Part shown: one piece after another, positions 1 through 9,017 of the stretch
How positions within the stretch are numbered: the stretch's first letter is position 1
How the letters are laid out: each line of letters opens with the position of its first letter
Source: Neisseria meningitidis
GTDB taxonomy: Bacteria > Pseudomonadota > Gammaproteobacteria > Burkholderiales > Neisseriaceae
Reading direction: 5' to 3'
DNA: 64,000 nucleotides
Assembly (NCBI RefSeq): GCF_900638555.1
Contig: NZ_LR134525.1
Coordinates: 558,001 to 622,000, forward strand
Made by a program: the position numbers and the translations under genes
The notes under the pieces: model-generated
The model's database searches: none
Told to the model about the DNA's origin: nothing
Seen by the model: the letters and a program-made list of their open reading frames with translations, nothing else

Positions 1-114
1 TGCATCGATACTGTTTTCAACGATTTCTTTCAAGGCGTTGGCAGGGCGTTCGACTACTTCGCCGGCGGCGATTTGGTTGACGAGATGGTCGGGCAGGGCG
101 GCAATGCGTGGCAT
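1..114 (-). CDS. mutL: MutL, DNA mismatch repair protein (N-terminal part only)
   Basis: The reverse strand from 114 reads [20 protein letters not shown] and then [19 protein letters not shown] before running off the window edge. This is the start of the GHKL ATPase domain of MutL: the IAAGEV and KELVENSIDA-type motifs bind ATP and magnesium. MutL couples MutS mismatch recognition to strand removal. Only about 38 of roughly 650 residues are visible, so nothing can be said about the integrity of the rest. The ATG at 112-114 is the natural family start. Confidence 0.95.
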   Translation of the reverse strand, partial: MPRIAALPDHLVNQIAAGEVVERPANALKEIVENSIDA

Positions 115-256
115 AAGGTAGGCTTCCGTTGCAAAAACGCTTTATTCTATAATAAAACCCCTTACTTTTCTGCCTGTATTCTTGATAAAAGCCGTTTATC
201 CCGTTTGGAAAATACCAGTATAATCACGCCGTATCCCGTAAAATTGGAGCGCAAAG

Positions 257-442
257 ATGTATCACTACCAATCCGAAGCCACACAATTCCTCAACCGTCT
301 GATTGAAGAAAAACCTGAGTTGGAACAGCAGCGTTTGGAAAACCGGGGGCTTTTGTGGGATGTCGAACTCAATCCCGAAGAACAGGAAAACTTCGAGGCG
401 GCAAAAGTAGCGAAAAAACCTTATACCTATTACCAAGACTGA
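257..442 (+). CDS. DUF3460 family small protein
   Basis: A 61-residue acidic protein beginning MYHYQSEATQFLNRL. It resembles the DUF3460 family of short beta-proteobacterial proteins, which typically start M-Y-x-Y-x-S and end near K-Y-x-Y-x-x-D as here (KKPYTYYQD). No signal peptide or membrane segment is visible. It lies 10 bp upstream of the methyltransferase gene in the same direction, so the two are probably co-transcribed. Function is unknown; the family assignment is from memory of the pattern. Confidence 0.75.
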   Translation: MYHYQSEATQFLNRLIEEKPELEQQRLENRGLLWDVELNPEEQENFEAAKVAKKPYTYYQD

Positions 443-452
443 ACCCGCCGAA

Positions 453-1121
453 ATGACGACCCATCTGTCCAATGTCGCCCCCGACCTGCAAAACTATTTG
501 AACGCCATCGGCGAACCCGAACATCCCGTTTTGACGCGGCTGCGTGAGAAGACCGGGCATCACCGTATGGGCAAAATGGCGATTGCGCGCGAACAGGCGG
601 CGGTTTTGGTTTGGCTGGCAAAGCTGATTCGCGCGGAAAAATATCTGGAAATCGGCGTGTTTACCGGATACAGCAGCACCGCGCTTGCATTGGCGCTGCC
701 CGAACACGGGCGGATTACCGCCTGTGACATCAATGTAACCTTTACCGATACGGCGCGTCAGGTTTGGAACGAGGCAGGCGTGGCACATAAAATCAGCCTG
801 CACCTGCAACCTGCATTGCTGACATTGGATGATTTGATTGCACAGGGTGAAGCCGGAAGCTACGATTTGGCACTGATAGACGCAGACAAACCGCCCACGC
901 CGCAATATTTCGAGCGTTGCCTCAAACTTGTCCGGCAAGGCGGCATCATCGCCATCGACAATATTTTGTTGAACGGAAGGGTGATGCGCGAAGCGGCTTC
1001 CGATGCGCCGCCCAGCGTCGGCATCCTCAAAGATTTCAATCAAAACCTGCCGAACGATACGCGGATTGTCCCCATCACCCTGCCCGTCGGCGACGGTTTG
1101 ACCCTGCTTCTGAAAAAATAA
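453..1121 (+). CDS. SAM-dependent O-methyltransferase (caffeoyl-CoA/catechol OMT type)
   Basis: A 222-residue protein of the O-methyltransferase family 3 fold. The SAM-binding glycine-rich motif is YLEIGVFTGYSS at about residues 66-77. The acidic loop ACDIN follows near 92-96, and the metal/catalytic stretch LALIDADKPP lies near 137-146, with IAIDNIL downstream; the two Asp-containing motifs bind the divalent cation in this family. The protein probably acts in the cytoplasm on a small hydroxylated molecule, but the substrate cannot be read from sequence. Its stop codon TAA shares its last A with the ATG of the next gene, which suggests translational coupling. Confidence 0.85.
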   Translation: MTTHLSNVAPDLQNYLNAIGEPEHPVLTRLREKTGHHRMGKMAIAREQAAVLVWLAKLIRAEKYLEIGVFTGYSSTALALALPEHGRITACDINVTFTDTARQVWNEAGVAHKISLHLQPALLTLDDLIAQGEAGSYDLALIDADKPPTPQYFERCLKLVRQGGIIAIDNILLNGRVMREAASDAPPSVGILKDFNQNLPNDTRIVPITLPVGDGLTLLLKK

Positions 1122-1837
1122 TGAAGACCAAATTACCGCTTTTTATCATTTGGCTGTCCGTATCCGCCGCCTGTTCTTCCCCTGTTTCCCGCAATATTCA
1201 GGATATGCGGCTCGAACCGCAGGCAGAGGCAGGTAGTTCGGACGCTATTCCCTATCCCGTTCCCACTCTGCAAGACCGTTTGGATTATCTGGAAGGCACA
1301 CTCGTCCGCCTGTCGAACGAAGTGGAAACCTTAAACGGCAAAGTCAAAGCACTGGAGCATGCGAAAACACACCCTTCCAGCAGGGCATACGTCCAAAAAC
1401 TCGACGACCGCAAGTTGAAAGAGCATTACCTCAATACCGAAGGCGGCAGCGCATCCGCACATACCGTCGAAACCGCACAAAACCTCTACAATCAGGCACT
1501 CAAACACTATAAAAGCGGCAGGTTTTCTGCCGCTGCCTCCCTGTTGAAAGGCGCGGACGGAGGCGACGGCGGCAGCATCGCGCAACGCAGTATGTACCTG
1601 TTGCTGCAAAGCAGGGCGCGTATGGGCAACTGCGAATCCGTCATCGAAATCGGAGGGCGTTACGCCAACCGTTTCAAAGACAGCCCAACCGCGCCTGAAG
1701 CCATGTTCAAAATCGGCGAATGCCAATACAGGCTTCAGCAAAAAGACATTGCAAGGGCGACTTGGCGCAGCCTGATACAGACCTATCCCGGCAGCCCGGC
1801 GGCAAAACGCGCCGCCGCAGCCGTGCGCAAACGATAG
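1121..1837 (+). CDS. YbgF/CpoB-like TPR lipoprotein
   Basis: The ATG at 1121 overlaps the preceding stop and gives [20 protein letters not shown], a short signal sequence with a plausible lipobox Cys at residue 18. Residues of roughly 60-85 form a heptad-rich coiled coil ([20 protein letters not shown]). The C-terminal half has TPR-type repeats ([56 protein letters not shown]), the layout of YbgF/CpoB, which coordinates the Tol-Pal complex and peptidoglycan synthesis in the periplasm. Unlike in enterobacteria it is not next to tolB/pal here. The longer in-frame ORF upstream lies over the methyltransferase and is not used. Confidence 0.8.
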   Translation: MKTKLPLFIIWLSVSAACSSPVSRNIQDMRLEPQAEAGSSDAIPYPVPTLQDRLDYLEGTLVRLSNEVETLNGKVKALEHAKTHPSSRAYVQKLDDRKLKEHYLNTEGGSASAHTVETAQNLYNQALKHYKSGRFSAAASLLKGADGGDGGSIAQRSMYLLLQSRARMGNCESVIEIGGRYANRFKDSPTAPEAMFKIGECQYRLQQKDIARATWRSLIQTYPGSPAAKRAAAAVRKR

Positions 1838-1884
1838 TTTTTCCATTTTTCCGCTTTTTACCCCATCCGCACCAAGGAGGATTT

Positions 1885-2370
1885 ATGATACAAATCGGCA
1901 TCATCATGGGCAGCAACAGCGATTGGCCCGTTATGCGGCAGGCAGCGCAGTTTCTTGAAGAGTTCGGCGTAGAATATGAGGCGCGCGTTGTTTCCGCACA
2001 CCGCACCCCGGATTTGATGTTCCAATACGCCGAAACCGCACGGGCGCGCGGCATCAAAGCCATCATCGCGGGTGCGGGCGGCGCGGCGCATTTACCCGGT
2101 ATGGTTGCCGCCAAGACCACCGTCCCCGTTTTGGGCGTACCCGTCCCCAGCAAATACCTGCGCGGCGAAGATTCGCTTTTATCGATTGTACAAATGCCCA
2201 AAGGCGTACCCGTCGCCACATTCGCCATCGGCGAGGCAGGCGCGGCAAATGCCGCATTGTTCGCCGTTTCCATGCTCGCCAACGAAACCCCCGAACTGGC
2301 GCAAAAACTGGCAGACTTCCGAGCCAAACAGGAACAGGCTGTTTTGAGTATGGAATTGGAACAGATTTAA
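1885..2370 (+). CDS. purE: N5-carboxyaminoimidazole ribonucleotide mutase (PurE)
   Basis: A 161-residue class I PurE, which converts N5-CAIR to CAIR in de novo purine synthesis. The signature [13 protein letters not shown] at 4-16 binds the phosphate, SAHRTPD at about 38-44 contains the catalytic His, and [14 protein letters not shown] follows. Length matches the family. A strong Shine-Dalgarno AAGGAGG at 1873-1880 precedes the ATG at 1885, which rules out longer upstream starts. purK is not adjacent. Confidence 0.97.
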   Translation: MIQIGIIMGSNSDWPVMRQAAQFLEEFGVEYEARVVSAHRTPDLMFQYAETARARGIKAIIAGAGGAAHLPGMVAAKTTVPVLGVPVPSKYLRGEDSLLSIVQMPKGVPVATFAIGEAGAANAALFAVSMLANETPELAQKLADFRAKQEQAVLSMELEQI

Positions 2371-2388
2371 AACCCGCCGTCCGCGAAT

Positions 2389-2495
2389 ATATAGTGGCTT
2401 AAATTTAAACCAGTACGGCGTTCCCTCGCCTTGCCGTACTATTTGTACTGTCTGCGGCTTCGTCGCCTTGTCCTGATTTTTGTTAATCCACTATA
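2389..2495. repeat. Correia repeat enclosed element (CREE), 107-bp form
   Basis: Bounded by inverted TATAGTGG-type and CCACTATA termini, with the internal GTACGG...CCGTAC and GACGAAGCC-type core. It lacks the roughly 50-bp central segment of the long form. It sits between purE and lutB. The left terminus has one substitution (TATAGTGGCTT). Elements of this family in Neisseria can carry promoters and RNase III processing sites; no activity is demonstrated here. Confidence 0.92.
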
Positions 2496-2498
2496 CAA

Positions 2499-2541
2499 AT
2501 GCCGTCTGAAGCCCTGTTTCGGGTTTCAGACGGCATTTTTG
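2499..2541. terminator. Inverted DUS pair terminator between purE and lutB
   Basis: ATGCCGTCTGAA at 2499-2510 and its reverse complement at 2525-2536 form a 12-bp stem, followed by TTTTT on the plus strand. On the minus strand it lies just beyond the lutB stop, so it may serve both convergent units. Confidence 0.85.
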
Positions 2542-2552
2542 CGAACAACTTT

Positions 2553-4007
2553 TTATGCCTGTTCTTTTTGGCGCATTTTTTCTGCCATTAGTTCGTGCAG
2601 GGTTTTCTTCGCCGGTTTCATCGGCACGCGGTTTTGCGTCCAACCCAACTGTTTGCGCGGGGTCAGGTTGCGGAACTTGGTGGCTGCCCAACCGAAGGCG
2701 CGGTAGGTTTTGCTGCCGCTGAAAATACCGTTGAATGTGCGCCACGCCATTTGTTCGCCGAAGGTATGCGATGCGCCTTGCCCTCGGATGGGGTGCGGCA
2801 CGGTTTCGGTCGGCGAACGTTGCGCTTCAACGCGCAAACGCTGCATTTGTTCGGTAATCGGGATGCGTACCGGACAGACTTCCACACACGCACCGCACAT
2901 GGTACAGGCGGTCGGCAGATCGCGGGTGGCATCAAGACCCAACAGGTGAGGGGAAATAATCTCGCCAATCGGGCCGGGATAGGTTGTGCCGTATGCCGCG
3001 CCGCCGATGCGGGTATAAACCGGGCAATGGTTCATACACGCGCCGCAACGGATACATTGCAGGGTGCGGCGCATTTGGTCTTCGGCATAAGCCTGGCTGC
3101 GGCCGTTGTCGAGCAGAACCAAGTGCATTTCTTGCGGACCGTCTAATTCCTCACTGCGGCGCGGACCGGTAATCATGTTGAAATAAGTGGTAATGTTCTG
3201 ACCGATGGCAGAACGCGGCAGCAGACTGTACAAGGGTGGAATATCCGACAGCTTGGCAACTACTTTTTCAATGCCGGTAATGGCGATATGCACGGGCGGA
3301 ACGGTGGTACTCAAGCGACCGTTGCCTTCGTTTTCCACCAGACACAGCGTACCTGTTTCAGCAACGGCGAAGTTCACGCCACTCAAACCGACATCGGCAG
3401 TGCTGTAAATATCGCGCAGTGCTTTACGGGCGAAGCCGGTCAGTTGGTCTACGTCGTCCGTTAACGGTGTGCCGAGGTTTTGGTGGAACAGTTCGCTAAC
3501 CTGTTCTTTGGTTTTATGGATTGCGGGCATCACGATATGGGTCGGTTTTTCACCTGCCATTTGGACGATGAACTCGCCCAAGTCGCTTTCCACCGCTTTA
3601 ATGCCTTTTGCTTCAAGATAATGGTTCAGCTCGATTTCCTCGCTGACCATCGATTTGCCTTTGACCATCAGCTTGCCGTTTTTGGCTGTGATGATGTCGT
3701 GGATGATTTCGCAGGCTTCGGCCGGTGTTTCCGCCCAGTGTACTTTTACGCCCAACTTGGTCAGGTTTTCTTCCAGCTGCTCCAGCAGGGCAGGCAATTT
3801 AGACAATGAGCGCTGACGGACGTGTTCGCACAAATCGCGCAAGCTTTGCAGCTCTTCTTCGTCGGTCAAAACAGCTTTGCGTTTGGTCATCAGCATATCC
3901 ATCGCGGTACGCAGGCTTTTACGCAAAGGCTTGTCTTGAAGGGAAATTGCGGCGTTTTGCTTGAAAGTTTCCGGCTTCATGTGAAATTTGATGGTTTGCG
4001 TAGTCAT
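2553..4007 (-). CDS. lutB: LutB, iron-sulfur L-lactate oxidation protein
   Basis: A 484-residue protein of the LutB/YkgF family. The N-terminal two thirds is a LUD (DUF162) domain. It is followed by two [4Fe-4S] motifs, CIRCGACMNHCP near residue 316 and CTMCGACVEVCP near 362, and an Arg-rich tail. With LutA and LutC it forms a cytoplasmic complex oxidising L-lactate to pyruvate, passing electrons to the respiratory chain; lactate is a major carbon source for meningococci in the host. The start ATG overlaps the stop of lutC by 4 nt, typical of coupled translation in the lutA-lutC-lutB operon. The product is intact. Confidence 0.93.
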   Translation of the reverse strand: MTTQTIKFHMKPETFKQNAAISLQDKPLRKSLRTAMDMLMTKRKAVLTDEEELQSLRDLCEHVRQRSLSKLPALLEQLEENLTKLGVKVHWAETPAEACEIIHDIITAKNGKLMVKGKSMVSEEIELNHYLEAKGIKAVESDLGEFIVQMAGEKPTHIVMPAIHKTKEQVSELFHQNLGTPLTDDVDQLTGFARKALRDIYSTADVGLSGVNFAVAETGTLCLVENEGNGRLSTTVPPVHIAITGIEKVVAKLSDIPPLYSLLPRSAIGQNITTYFNMITGPRRSEELDGPQEMHLVLLDNGRSQAYAEDQMRRTLQCIRCGACMNHCPVYTRIGGAAYGTTYPGPIGEIISPHLLGLDATRDLPTACTMCGACVEVCPVRIPITEQMQRLRVEAQRSPTETVPHPIRGQGASHTFGEQMAWRTFNGIFSGSKTYRAFGWAATKFRNLTPRKQLGWTQNRVPMKPAKKTLHELMAEKMRQKEQA

Positions 4008-4705
4008 GCGTTTTCCTCCAAATCGGTAGGGGAAATGTGGTCGGGCAGGATGGCGAGGATAACCAAATCACGCGGACCGTGCGCGCCGTAAGCAAGCGTC
4101 AGTTGGATGTCTGCGGTTTTGGACGGACCGGAAATCAGGAATACATTGGTCGGCATACCGTTTTCCACCAGTTTTTCGCCTTCGACGGCATTATGAAACT
4201 CGTTGTACATCTTGGACGTATCGAACAGGCAGAAATGCACGGGCGGAACGAGACTCAAAGTACGCGGTTCTTCGGGGCTGGAAAACAGCATCAGCGTGCC
4301 GGTGCGGGCGATGCCGCATTGCGCGCCGCTGAAGCCCGCATTGATGTTCGTGAAAAACTCGGTTTTCCAAGTATCGATTTCGCGCTCGAAGACAATCGGT
4401 TCGATATTGCTGCCCGCCAATGCGGCACGGGCAATTTGTCCGTGTTCGGTCGCCAAGGGCAGCAGGATGTTTTTCAAACCCTTGCCTTCTGCCGCTTCGC
4501 GGAAAACCTGCATCCAATTGCTTTTCGTCACCCAATAAATTTCGGTTTTGACCGCGCGCATTGCGGCAGCCCAATGTTTCAGACGCTCGGCTTCGCTGTC
4601 CCAAGAAACGCCCTTTTCGCGGTAATAATCGAAAACCGCAGGCTCTTCCATCGGCAAGGCATCGGCTTTTTTCAGTTTTGCCAAAATATTTTCGCGCGCG
4701 CTCAT
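4004..4705 (-). CDS. lutC: LutC, L-lactate oxidation protein (LUD domain)
   Basis: The product is MSARENILAKLKKADALPME..., 233 residues, spanned almost entirely by a LUD/DUF162 domain (GISRTGTL-like stretch CGIARTGTLMLFSSPEEPRT; LISGPSKTADIQ; HGPRDLVILIL-type end). The ATG at 4703-4705 overlaps the lutA stop by 4 nt and has a GGAGGC ribosome site inside lutA. A longer upstream ORF in this frame runs through lutA and is not credible. It is the third subunit of the lactate-oxidising complex. Confidence 0.92.
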   Translation of the reverse strand: MSARENILAKLKKADALPMEEPAVFDYYREKGVSWDSEAERLKHWAAAMRAVKTEIYWVTKSNWMQVFREAAEGKGLKNILLPLATEHGQIARAALAGSNIEPIVFEREIDTWKTEFFTNINAGFSGAQCGIARTGTLMLFSSPEEPRTLSLVPPVHFCLFDTSKMYNEFHNAVEGEKLVENGMPTNVFLISGPSKTADIQLTLAYGAHGPRDLVILAILPDHISPTDLEENA

Positions 4706-5481
4706 GCTTTGCCTCCGGTGCGTTCCAACAAGAAGGATGCGATATGTTTCGGACGCGGCATATCCGGCTCGTCCTTGGCGATTTTGCCGCCGATGTTCAT
4801 CATACAGCCGCAGTCCGCGCTGATGATTTCGGTTGCGCCGGTTTCTTTCAGCGCGGCGACTTTGTCTGTTACCATTGCGCCGGAAATATCGGCTTGTTTG
4901 ACGGAGAATGTGCCGCCGAAGCCGCAACATTCGCTTTCGTGGTCGTGGACGATGCGTTCGACGTTTTCCATACCGTCAATCAGTTGCCAGCCTGAAAGAT
5001 GGACATTCATTTCGCGGCGGGCGGCGCAGGAAGTGTGAACGGCGACTTTGAGCGGTTCGCCCTTGTCTTCGGGTTTGAAACCGATGGCAAGCAGGAAATG
5101 GGTAAACTCGATGATGCGGCCGGCGCAATCCACAGCCCTTTCCTCGTACTCGCTGCCTTTAAACAGCGTCGGCCAATGGTGTTTCATCATACCGCCGCAC
5201 GAACCGGACGGTACGACAATCGGCCAGTTTTCGGGGAAAAGGTCAAGTTGCGCTTTGGCGACATCGAAGGCTTCGGTCGGATGGCCGGATGAATAGGCAG
5301 GCTGGCCGCAGCAGCTTTGCGCCATCGGGAAATGGACGCGTATGCCCTGCTGCTCGATTAGGGCAATGGCATCCATGCCTGCTTCGGGCATAAAAAGATC
5401 AAGGACGCAAGTGCCGAAAAAATAGACATCGGTCGGATTGCTGTCGTATCGGATGATTTTTGGGGGAATGGTTGCGCTCAT
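4702..5481 (-). CDS. lutA: LutA, (Fe-S) cysteine-rich CCG-domain protein
   Basis: A 259-residue protein with two cysteine-rich (CCG) domains: CVLDLFMPEAG / SCCGQPAYSSG in the first half and HTSCAARR / ECCGFGGTFSVK / DCGCMMNIGG in the second. These motifs ligate Fe-S clusters in LutA/GlpC/heterodisulfide-reductase relatives. It is the first gene of the lut operon, transcribed leftwards from the 283-bp intergenic region it shares with the divergent MFS gene. Confidence 0.92.
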   Translation of the reverse strand: MSATIPPKIIRYDSNPTDVYFFGTCVLDLFMPEAGMDAIALIEQQGIRVHFPMAQSCCGQPAYSSGHPTEAFDVAKAQLDLFPENWPIVVPSGSCGGMMKHHWPTLFKGSEYEERAVDCAGRIIEFTHFLLAIGFKPEDKGEPLKVAVHTSCAARREMNVHLSGWQLIDGMENVERIVHDHESECCGFGGTFSVKQADISGAMVTDKVAALKETGATEIISADCGCMMNIGGKIAKDEPDMPRPKHIASFLLERTGGKA

Positions 5482-5764
5482 GTTTTTTGATAACGGGAAA
5501 CCCGTTTTTTTCTGTAGAAAGGTAAGCGTTTACTTTAAGTAATTGACTGTTGCGGGTCAAGTCTAATTTTAAAAAATAATCCGGTTTTTCTTACAAACTA
5601 CCCCATAACGCTTACTGTACCTTAATCTGATGTTTTTCGATAATAATTATCATTACAATGCAATACCGGTTCGTTTGCTTGTGAACATTCAAGATGCCGA
5701 CTCTGACGGCATTCAGACAGCGTCTGAAAACAATAACGGCACAAGGATGGGGTACAATCGCCCT
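5482..5764. other. Divergent regulatory region lutA / MFS exporter
   Basis: AT-rich intergenic DNA of 283 bp. It holds the Fur-box-like site annotated separately and an imperfect pair of uptake-like sequences (GACGGCATTCAGACA / CGTCTGAAA) at about 5705-5728. No ORF of its own is convincing. Confidence 0.6.
5639..5657. promoter_or_regulatory. Putative Fur box
   Basis: GATAATAATTATCATTACA matches the 19-bp Fur consensus GATAATGATAATCATTATC at 15 positions by direct comparison. It lies about 108 bp before the MFS start and 158 bp before lutA. Either direction, or both, could be iron-regulated. Confidence 0.6.
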
Positions 5765-7171
5765 ATGGAAAAAAACACCCTATCCGCCCGCGCACCATCC
5801 CCTTGGCTGCCGCTTCTGCTGGCAATTGCCATTTTTATGCAGATGTTGGATGCGACCATTTTAAATACCGCACTGCCTGAAATTGCCACCGACCTGGACG
5901 AATCGCCTCTAGATATGCAACTGGCAGTCGTTGCCTATACGCTGACGGTTGCCCTGCTGATTCCTTTGAGCGGTTATTTGGCGGACAGGTTCGGAACGAA
6001 AAAAGTCTTTTTCGGTTCGATTGCCGTTTTTATGCTCGGATCGGCATTGTGCGCCGCATCGGGTTCGCTGTTTGAATTGACGCTTTCCCGTGTCGTTCAG
6101 GGCATCGGCGGTTCGATGCTGGTTCCGATACCGCGTCTGACCATCTTGCGTGTGTACGACAAGTCCAAGCTGCTCAATGCCATCAATTATGCGGTTATGC
6201 CCGCATTAATCGGGCCGGTTTTAGGGCCTTTGGCGGGCGGTTATTTGGTCGAATACGCTTCGTGGCACTGGATTTTCCTGCTCAACCTGCCCATCGGTCT
6301 GCTGGGTTTCATATTGGGACGCAACATCATGCCCGATATTAAAGGCAGTAATATCTCTTTAGACTTCAAAGGTTATCTGATTTTTTCTGCCGCCGCGTGC
6401 CTCTTGTTACTTTCGGCAGAAAGCCTGTCGCACGCGCTGCCTCCGTATTTTGCACTGTTGCCGCTGTGCGGCGGACTGCTGTTTGCACGCCGTTATTTCC
6501 GACATATGAAAACCGCGTCCAAACCGATTTATTCCGCCGACCTGTTTCTGATACGCACTTTCCGTCTGGGACTGGCGGGCAATCTGTTCAGCCGTCTCGG
6601 CATCAGCTCGATTCCTTTTCTGATGCCCCTGATGTTTCAAGTCGCTTTCGGCTTCGGCGCAAGCCTGTCGGGTTGGCTGGTCGCCCCCGTCGCCCTGTCT
6701 TCGCTGCTGGTCAAACCGCTGATTGCACCGCTCATGAAACGTTTCGGCTACCGCACGGTACTGCTTTGGAACACCAAGCTGCTTGCCGCCTTCATCATGC
6801 TGCTCGCCCTGCCTGATGGAAACTCGCCGCTGTGGATTTGGATTTTCCTCTCGCTGGCGATCGGCGCGTGCAACTCCCTACAGTTTTCTGCCATGAACAC
6901 ACTGACCCTCGCCGATTTGCGCCCGCAACAGACCGGCAGCGGCAACAGCCTGATGGCGGTCAACCAACAGCTTGCCATCAGCATGGGCATTGTTGTCGGC
7001 GCATTAATCCTTAAAAACTGGACATTTCTGATACCGGCTTCTTCAGGTCTGCATTCCGCCTTCCGTATGACCCTGCTCAGTATCGGCGGCATTACCCTTG
7101 CCTCGTCGTTGGTTTTCAAGCGTCTGCACGTTTCAGACGGTGCAAACCTGACACGGAACACACCGTCCTAA
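5765..7171 (+). CDS. MFS drug-resistance exporter (DHA2 / MdtD-like)
   Basis: The product is MEKNTLSARAPSPWLPLLLA..., 468 residues, entirely membrane-embedded with about 13-14 hydrophobic segments. The DHA2 motif C region (LVVQGIGGSML-like RVVQGIGGSMLVP) and the MFS motif A loop GYLADRFGTKKVF near residue 77 are clear; the TM1 motif MLDATILNTALPEIA is typical of EmrB/QacA/MdtD exporters. An earlier in-frame start would place the Fur-box-like DNA inside the gene; the ATG at 5765 gives the conventional MdtD length. It probably exports toxic compounds by proton antiport; the substrate is unknown. Confidence 0.85.
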   Translation: MEKNTLSARAPSPWLPLLLAIAIFMQMLDATILNTALPEIATDLDESPLDMQLAVVAYTLTVALLIPLSGYLADRFGTKKVFFGSIAVFMLGSALCAASGSLFELTLSRVVQGIGGSMLVPIPRLTILRVYDKSKLLNAINYAVMPALIGPVLGPLAGGYLVEYASWHWIFLLNLPIGLLGFILGRNIMPDIKGSNISLDFKGYLIFSAAACLLLLSAESLSHALPPYFALLPLCGGLLFARRYFRHMKTASKPIYSADLFLIRTFRLGLAGNLFSRLGISSIPFLMPLMFQVAFGFGASLSGWLVAPVALSSLLVKPLIAPLMKRFGYRTVLLWNTKLLAAFIMLLALPDGNSPLWIWIFLSLAIGACNSLQFSAMNTLTLADLRPQQTGSGNSLMAVNQQLAISMGIVVGALILKNWTFLIPASSGLHSAFRMTLLSIGGITLASSLVFKRLHVSDGANLTRNTPS

Positions 7172-7282
7172 AGCGGTCCGCACGCAAAACTTTTACCCGT
7201 TTCAACGTTTGGATTATGATGCCGCACTTCCATGCGCGCCAACCCCAAAACACAGGCAATGCCGTCTGAAACCATATCCCTG

Positions 7283-8809
7283 ATGAAAACACGCAGCCTA
7301 ATTTCCCTTTTATGCCTCCTTCTCTGTTCATGTTCTTCATGGTTGCCCCCACTGGAAGAACGGACGGAAAGCCGTCATTTCAATACTTCCAAACCCGTCC
7401 GCCTGGACAACATCCTGCAAATCCGGCACACCCCTCATACCAACGGGCTATCCGATATCTATCTGCTGAACGACCCCCACGAAGCCTTTGCCGCCCGCGC
7501 CGCCCTTATCGAATCTGCCGAACACAGCCTCGATTTGCAATACTACATCTGGCGCAACGACATTTCCGGCCGACTGCTGTTCAACCTGATGTACCTTGCC
7601 GCAGAACGCGGTGTGCGCGTACGCCTGCTGTTGGACGACAACAACACGCGCGGATTGGACGACCTCCTGCTCGCCCTCGACAGCCATCCCAATATCGAAG
7701 TGCGCCTGTTCAACCCTTTCGTCTTCCGCAAATGGCGCGCACTCGGCTACCTGACTGACTTCCCCCGCCTCAACCGCCGCATGCACAACAAATCCTTTAC
7801 CGCCGACAACCGCGCCACCATACTCGGCGGACGCAATATCGGCGACGAATACTTCAAAGTCGGTGAGGACACCGTTTTCGCCGACCTGGATATCCTCGCT
7901 ACCGGCAGCGTCGTCGGCGAAGTATCGCACGACTTCGACCGCTACTGGGCAAGCCATTCCGCCCACAACGCCACGCGCATCATCCGCAGCGGCAACATCG
8001 GCAAGGGTCTTCAAGCACTCGGATACAACGACGAAACGTCCAGACACGCGCTCCTGCGCTACCGCGAAACCGTCGAACAGTCGCCCCTCTACCAAAAAAT
8101 ACAGGCAGGACGCATCGACTGGCAGAGCGTCCAAACCCGCCTCATCAGCGACGACCCTGCAAAAGGACTCGACCGCGACCGCCGTAAACCGCCGATTGCC
8201 GGGCGGCTGCAAGACGCGCTCAAACAGCCCGAAAAAAGCGTCTATCTGGTTTCACCCTATTTCGTCCCCACAAAATCCGGCACAGACGCACTGGCAAAAC
8301 TGGTGCAGGACGGCATAGACGTTACCGTTCTGACCAACTCGCTACAGGCGACCGACGTTGCCGCCGTCCATTCCGGCTATGTCAAATACCGAAAACCGCT
8401 GCTCAAAGCCGGCATCAAACTCTACGAGCTGCAACCCAACCATGCCGTCCCTGCCACAAAAGACAAAGGCCTGACCGGCAGCTCCGTAACCAGCCTGCAT
8501 GCCAAAACCTTCATTGTGGACGGCAAACGCATCTTCATCGGCTCATTCAACCTCGACCCCCGTTCCGCACGGCTCAATACTGAAATGGGCGTTGTTATCG
8601 AAAGCCCCAAAATCGCAGAACAGATGGAGCGCACCCTTGCCGATACCACACCCGAATACGCCTACCGCGTTACTCTCGACAGGCACAACCGCCTGCAATG
8701 GCACGATCCCGCCACCCGAAAAACCTACCCGAACGAACCCGAAGCCAAACTTTGGAAACGCATCGCCGCAAAAATCCTATCCCTGCTGCCCATAGAAAGT
8801 TTATTATAG
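7283..8809 (+). CDS. Phospholipase D / cardiolipin-synthase family lipoprotein
   Basis: The product is MKTRSLISLLCLLLCSCSSW..., 508 residues. The signal sequence ends in a lipobox-like LLCSC, so the protein is probably a lipoprotein. Two HKD phosphatidyltransferase motifs are present: HNKSFTADNRATILGGRN at about residues 170-187 and HAKTFIVDGKRIFIGSFN at about 406-423, each with H-x-K-x(4)-D. This is the architecture of cardiolipin synthase C/YmdC-like enzymes, which transfer phosphatidyl groups between phospholipids. A DUS at 7259-7270 sits just before the chosen ATG; the longer in-frame start at 7232 would read through it. Confidence 0.85.
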   Translation: MKTRSLISLLCLLLCSCSSWLPPLEERTESRHFNTSKPVRLDNILQIRHTPHTNGLSDIYLLNDPHEAFAARAALIESAEHSLDLQYYIWRNDISGRLLFNLMYLAAERGVRVRLLLDDNNTRGLDDLLLALDSHPNIEVRLFNPFVFRKWRALGYLTDFPRLNRRMHNKSFTADNRATILGGRNIGDEYFKVGEDTVFADLDILATGSVVGEVSHDFDRYWASHSAHNATRIIRSGNIGKGLQALGYNDETSRHALLRYRETVEQSPLYQKIQAGRIDWQSVQTRLISDDPAKGLDRDRRKPPIAGRLQDALKQPEKSVYLVSPYFVPTKSGTDALAKLVQDGIDVTVLTNSLQATDVAAVHSGYVKYRKPLLKAGIKLYELQPNHAVPATKDKGLTGSSVTSLHAKTFIVDGKRIFIGSFNLDPRSARLNTEMGVVIESPKIAEQMERTLADTTPEYAYRVTLDRHNRLQWHDPATRKTYPNEPEAKLWKRIAAKILSLLPIESLL

Positions 8810-8812
8810 AAA

Positions 8813-8967
8813 TATAGTGGATTAATAAAAACCAGTACGGCGTTGCCTCGCCTTAGCTCAAAGAGAACGATTCTCTAAGGTGCTGAAGCACCAAGTGAAT
8901 CGGTTCCGTACTATTTGTACTGTCTGCGGCTTCGTCGCCTTGTCCTGATTTTTATTAATCCACTATA
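8813..8967. repeat. Correia element, 155-bp full-length form
   Basis: Terminal TATAGTGG/CCACTATA repeats with the complete centre, including two small hairpins, GAGAACGATTCTC and GGTGCTGAAGCACC. It lies 4 bp after the PLD-family gene. Confidence 0.95.
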
Positions 8968-8993
8968 CCGTCTGAAACACCTTCAGACGGCAT
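8967..8993. terminator. Inverted DUS hairpin
   Basis: ACCGTCTGAA and TTCAGACGGCAT form a 10-bp stem around a 5-nt loop directly after the Correia element. The T-tract is weak, so it may act more as an uptake-sequence pair than a terminator. Confidence 0.6.
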
Positions 8994-9017
8994 ATCCGAA
9001 CCCGCAAAGGAAAAACC

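Noticed and set aside
2431..2706. ORFs starting [22 protein letters not shown] (also at 8915, 18064 and 53863)
   Set aside because: This peptide is the translation of Correia elements reading out from one end; it is not a gene family.
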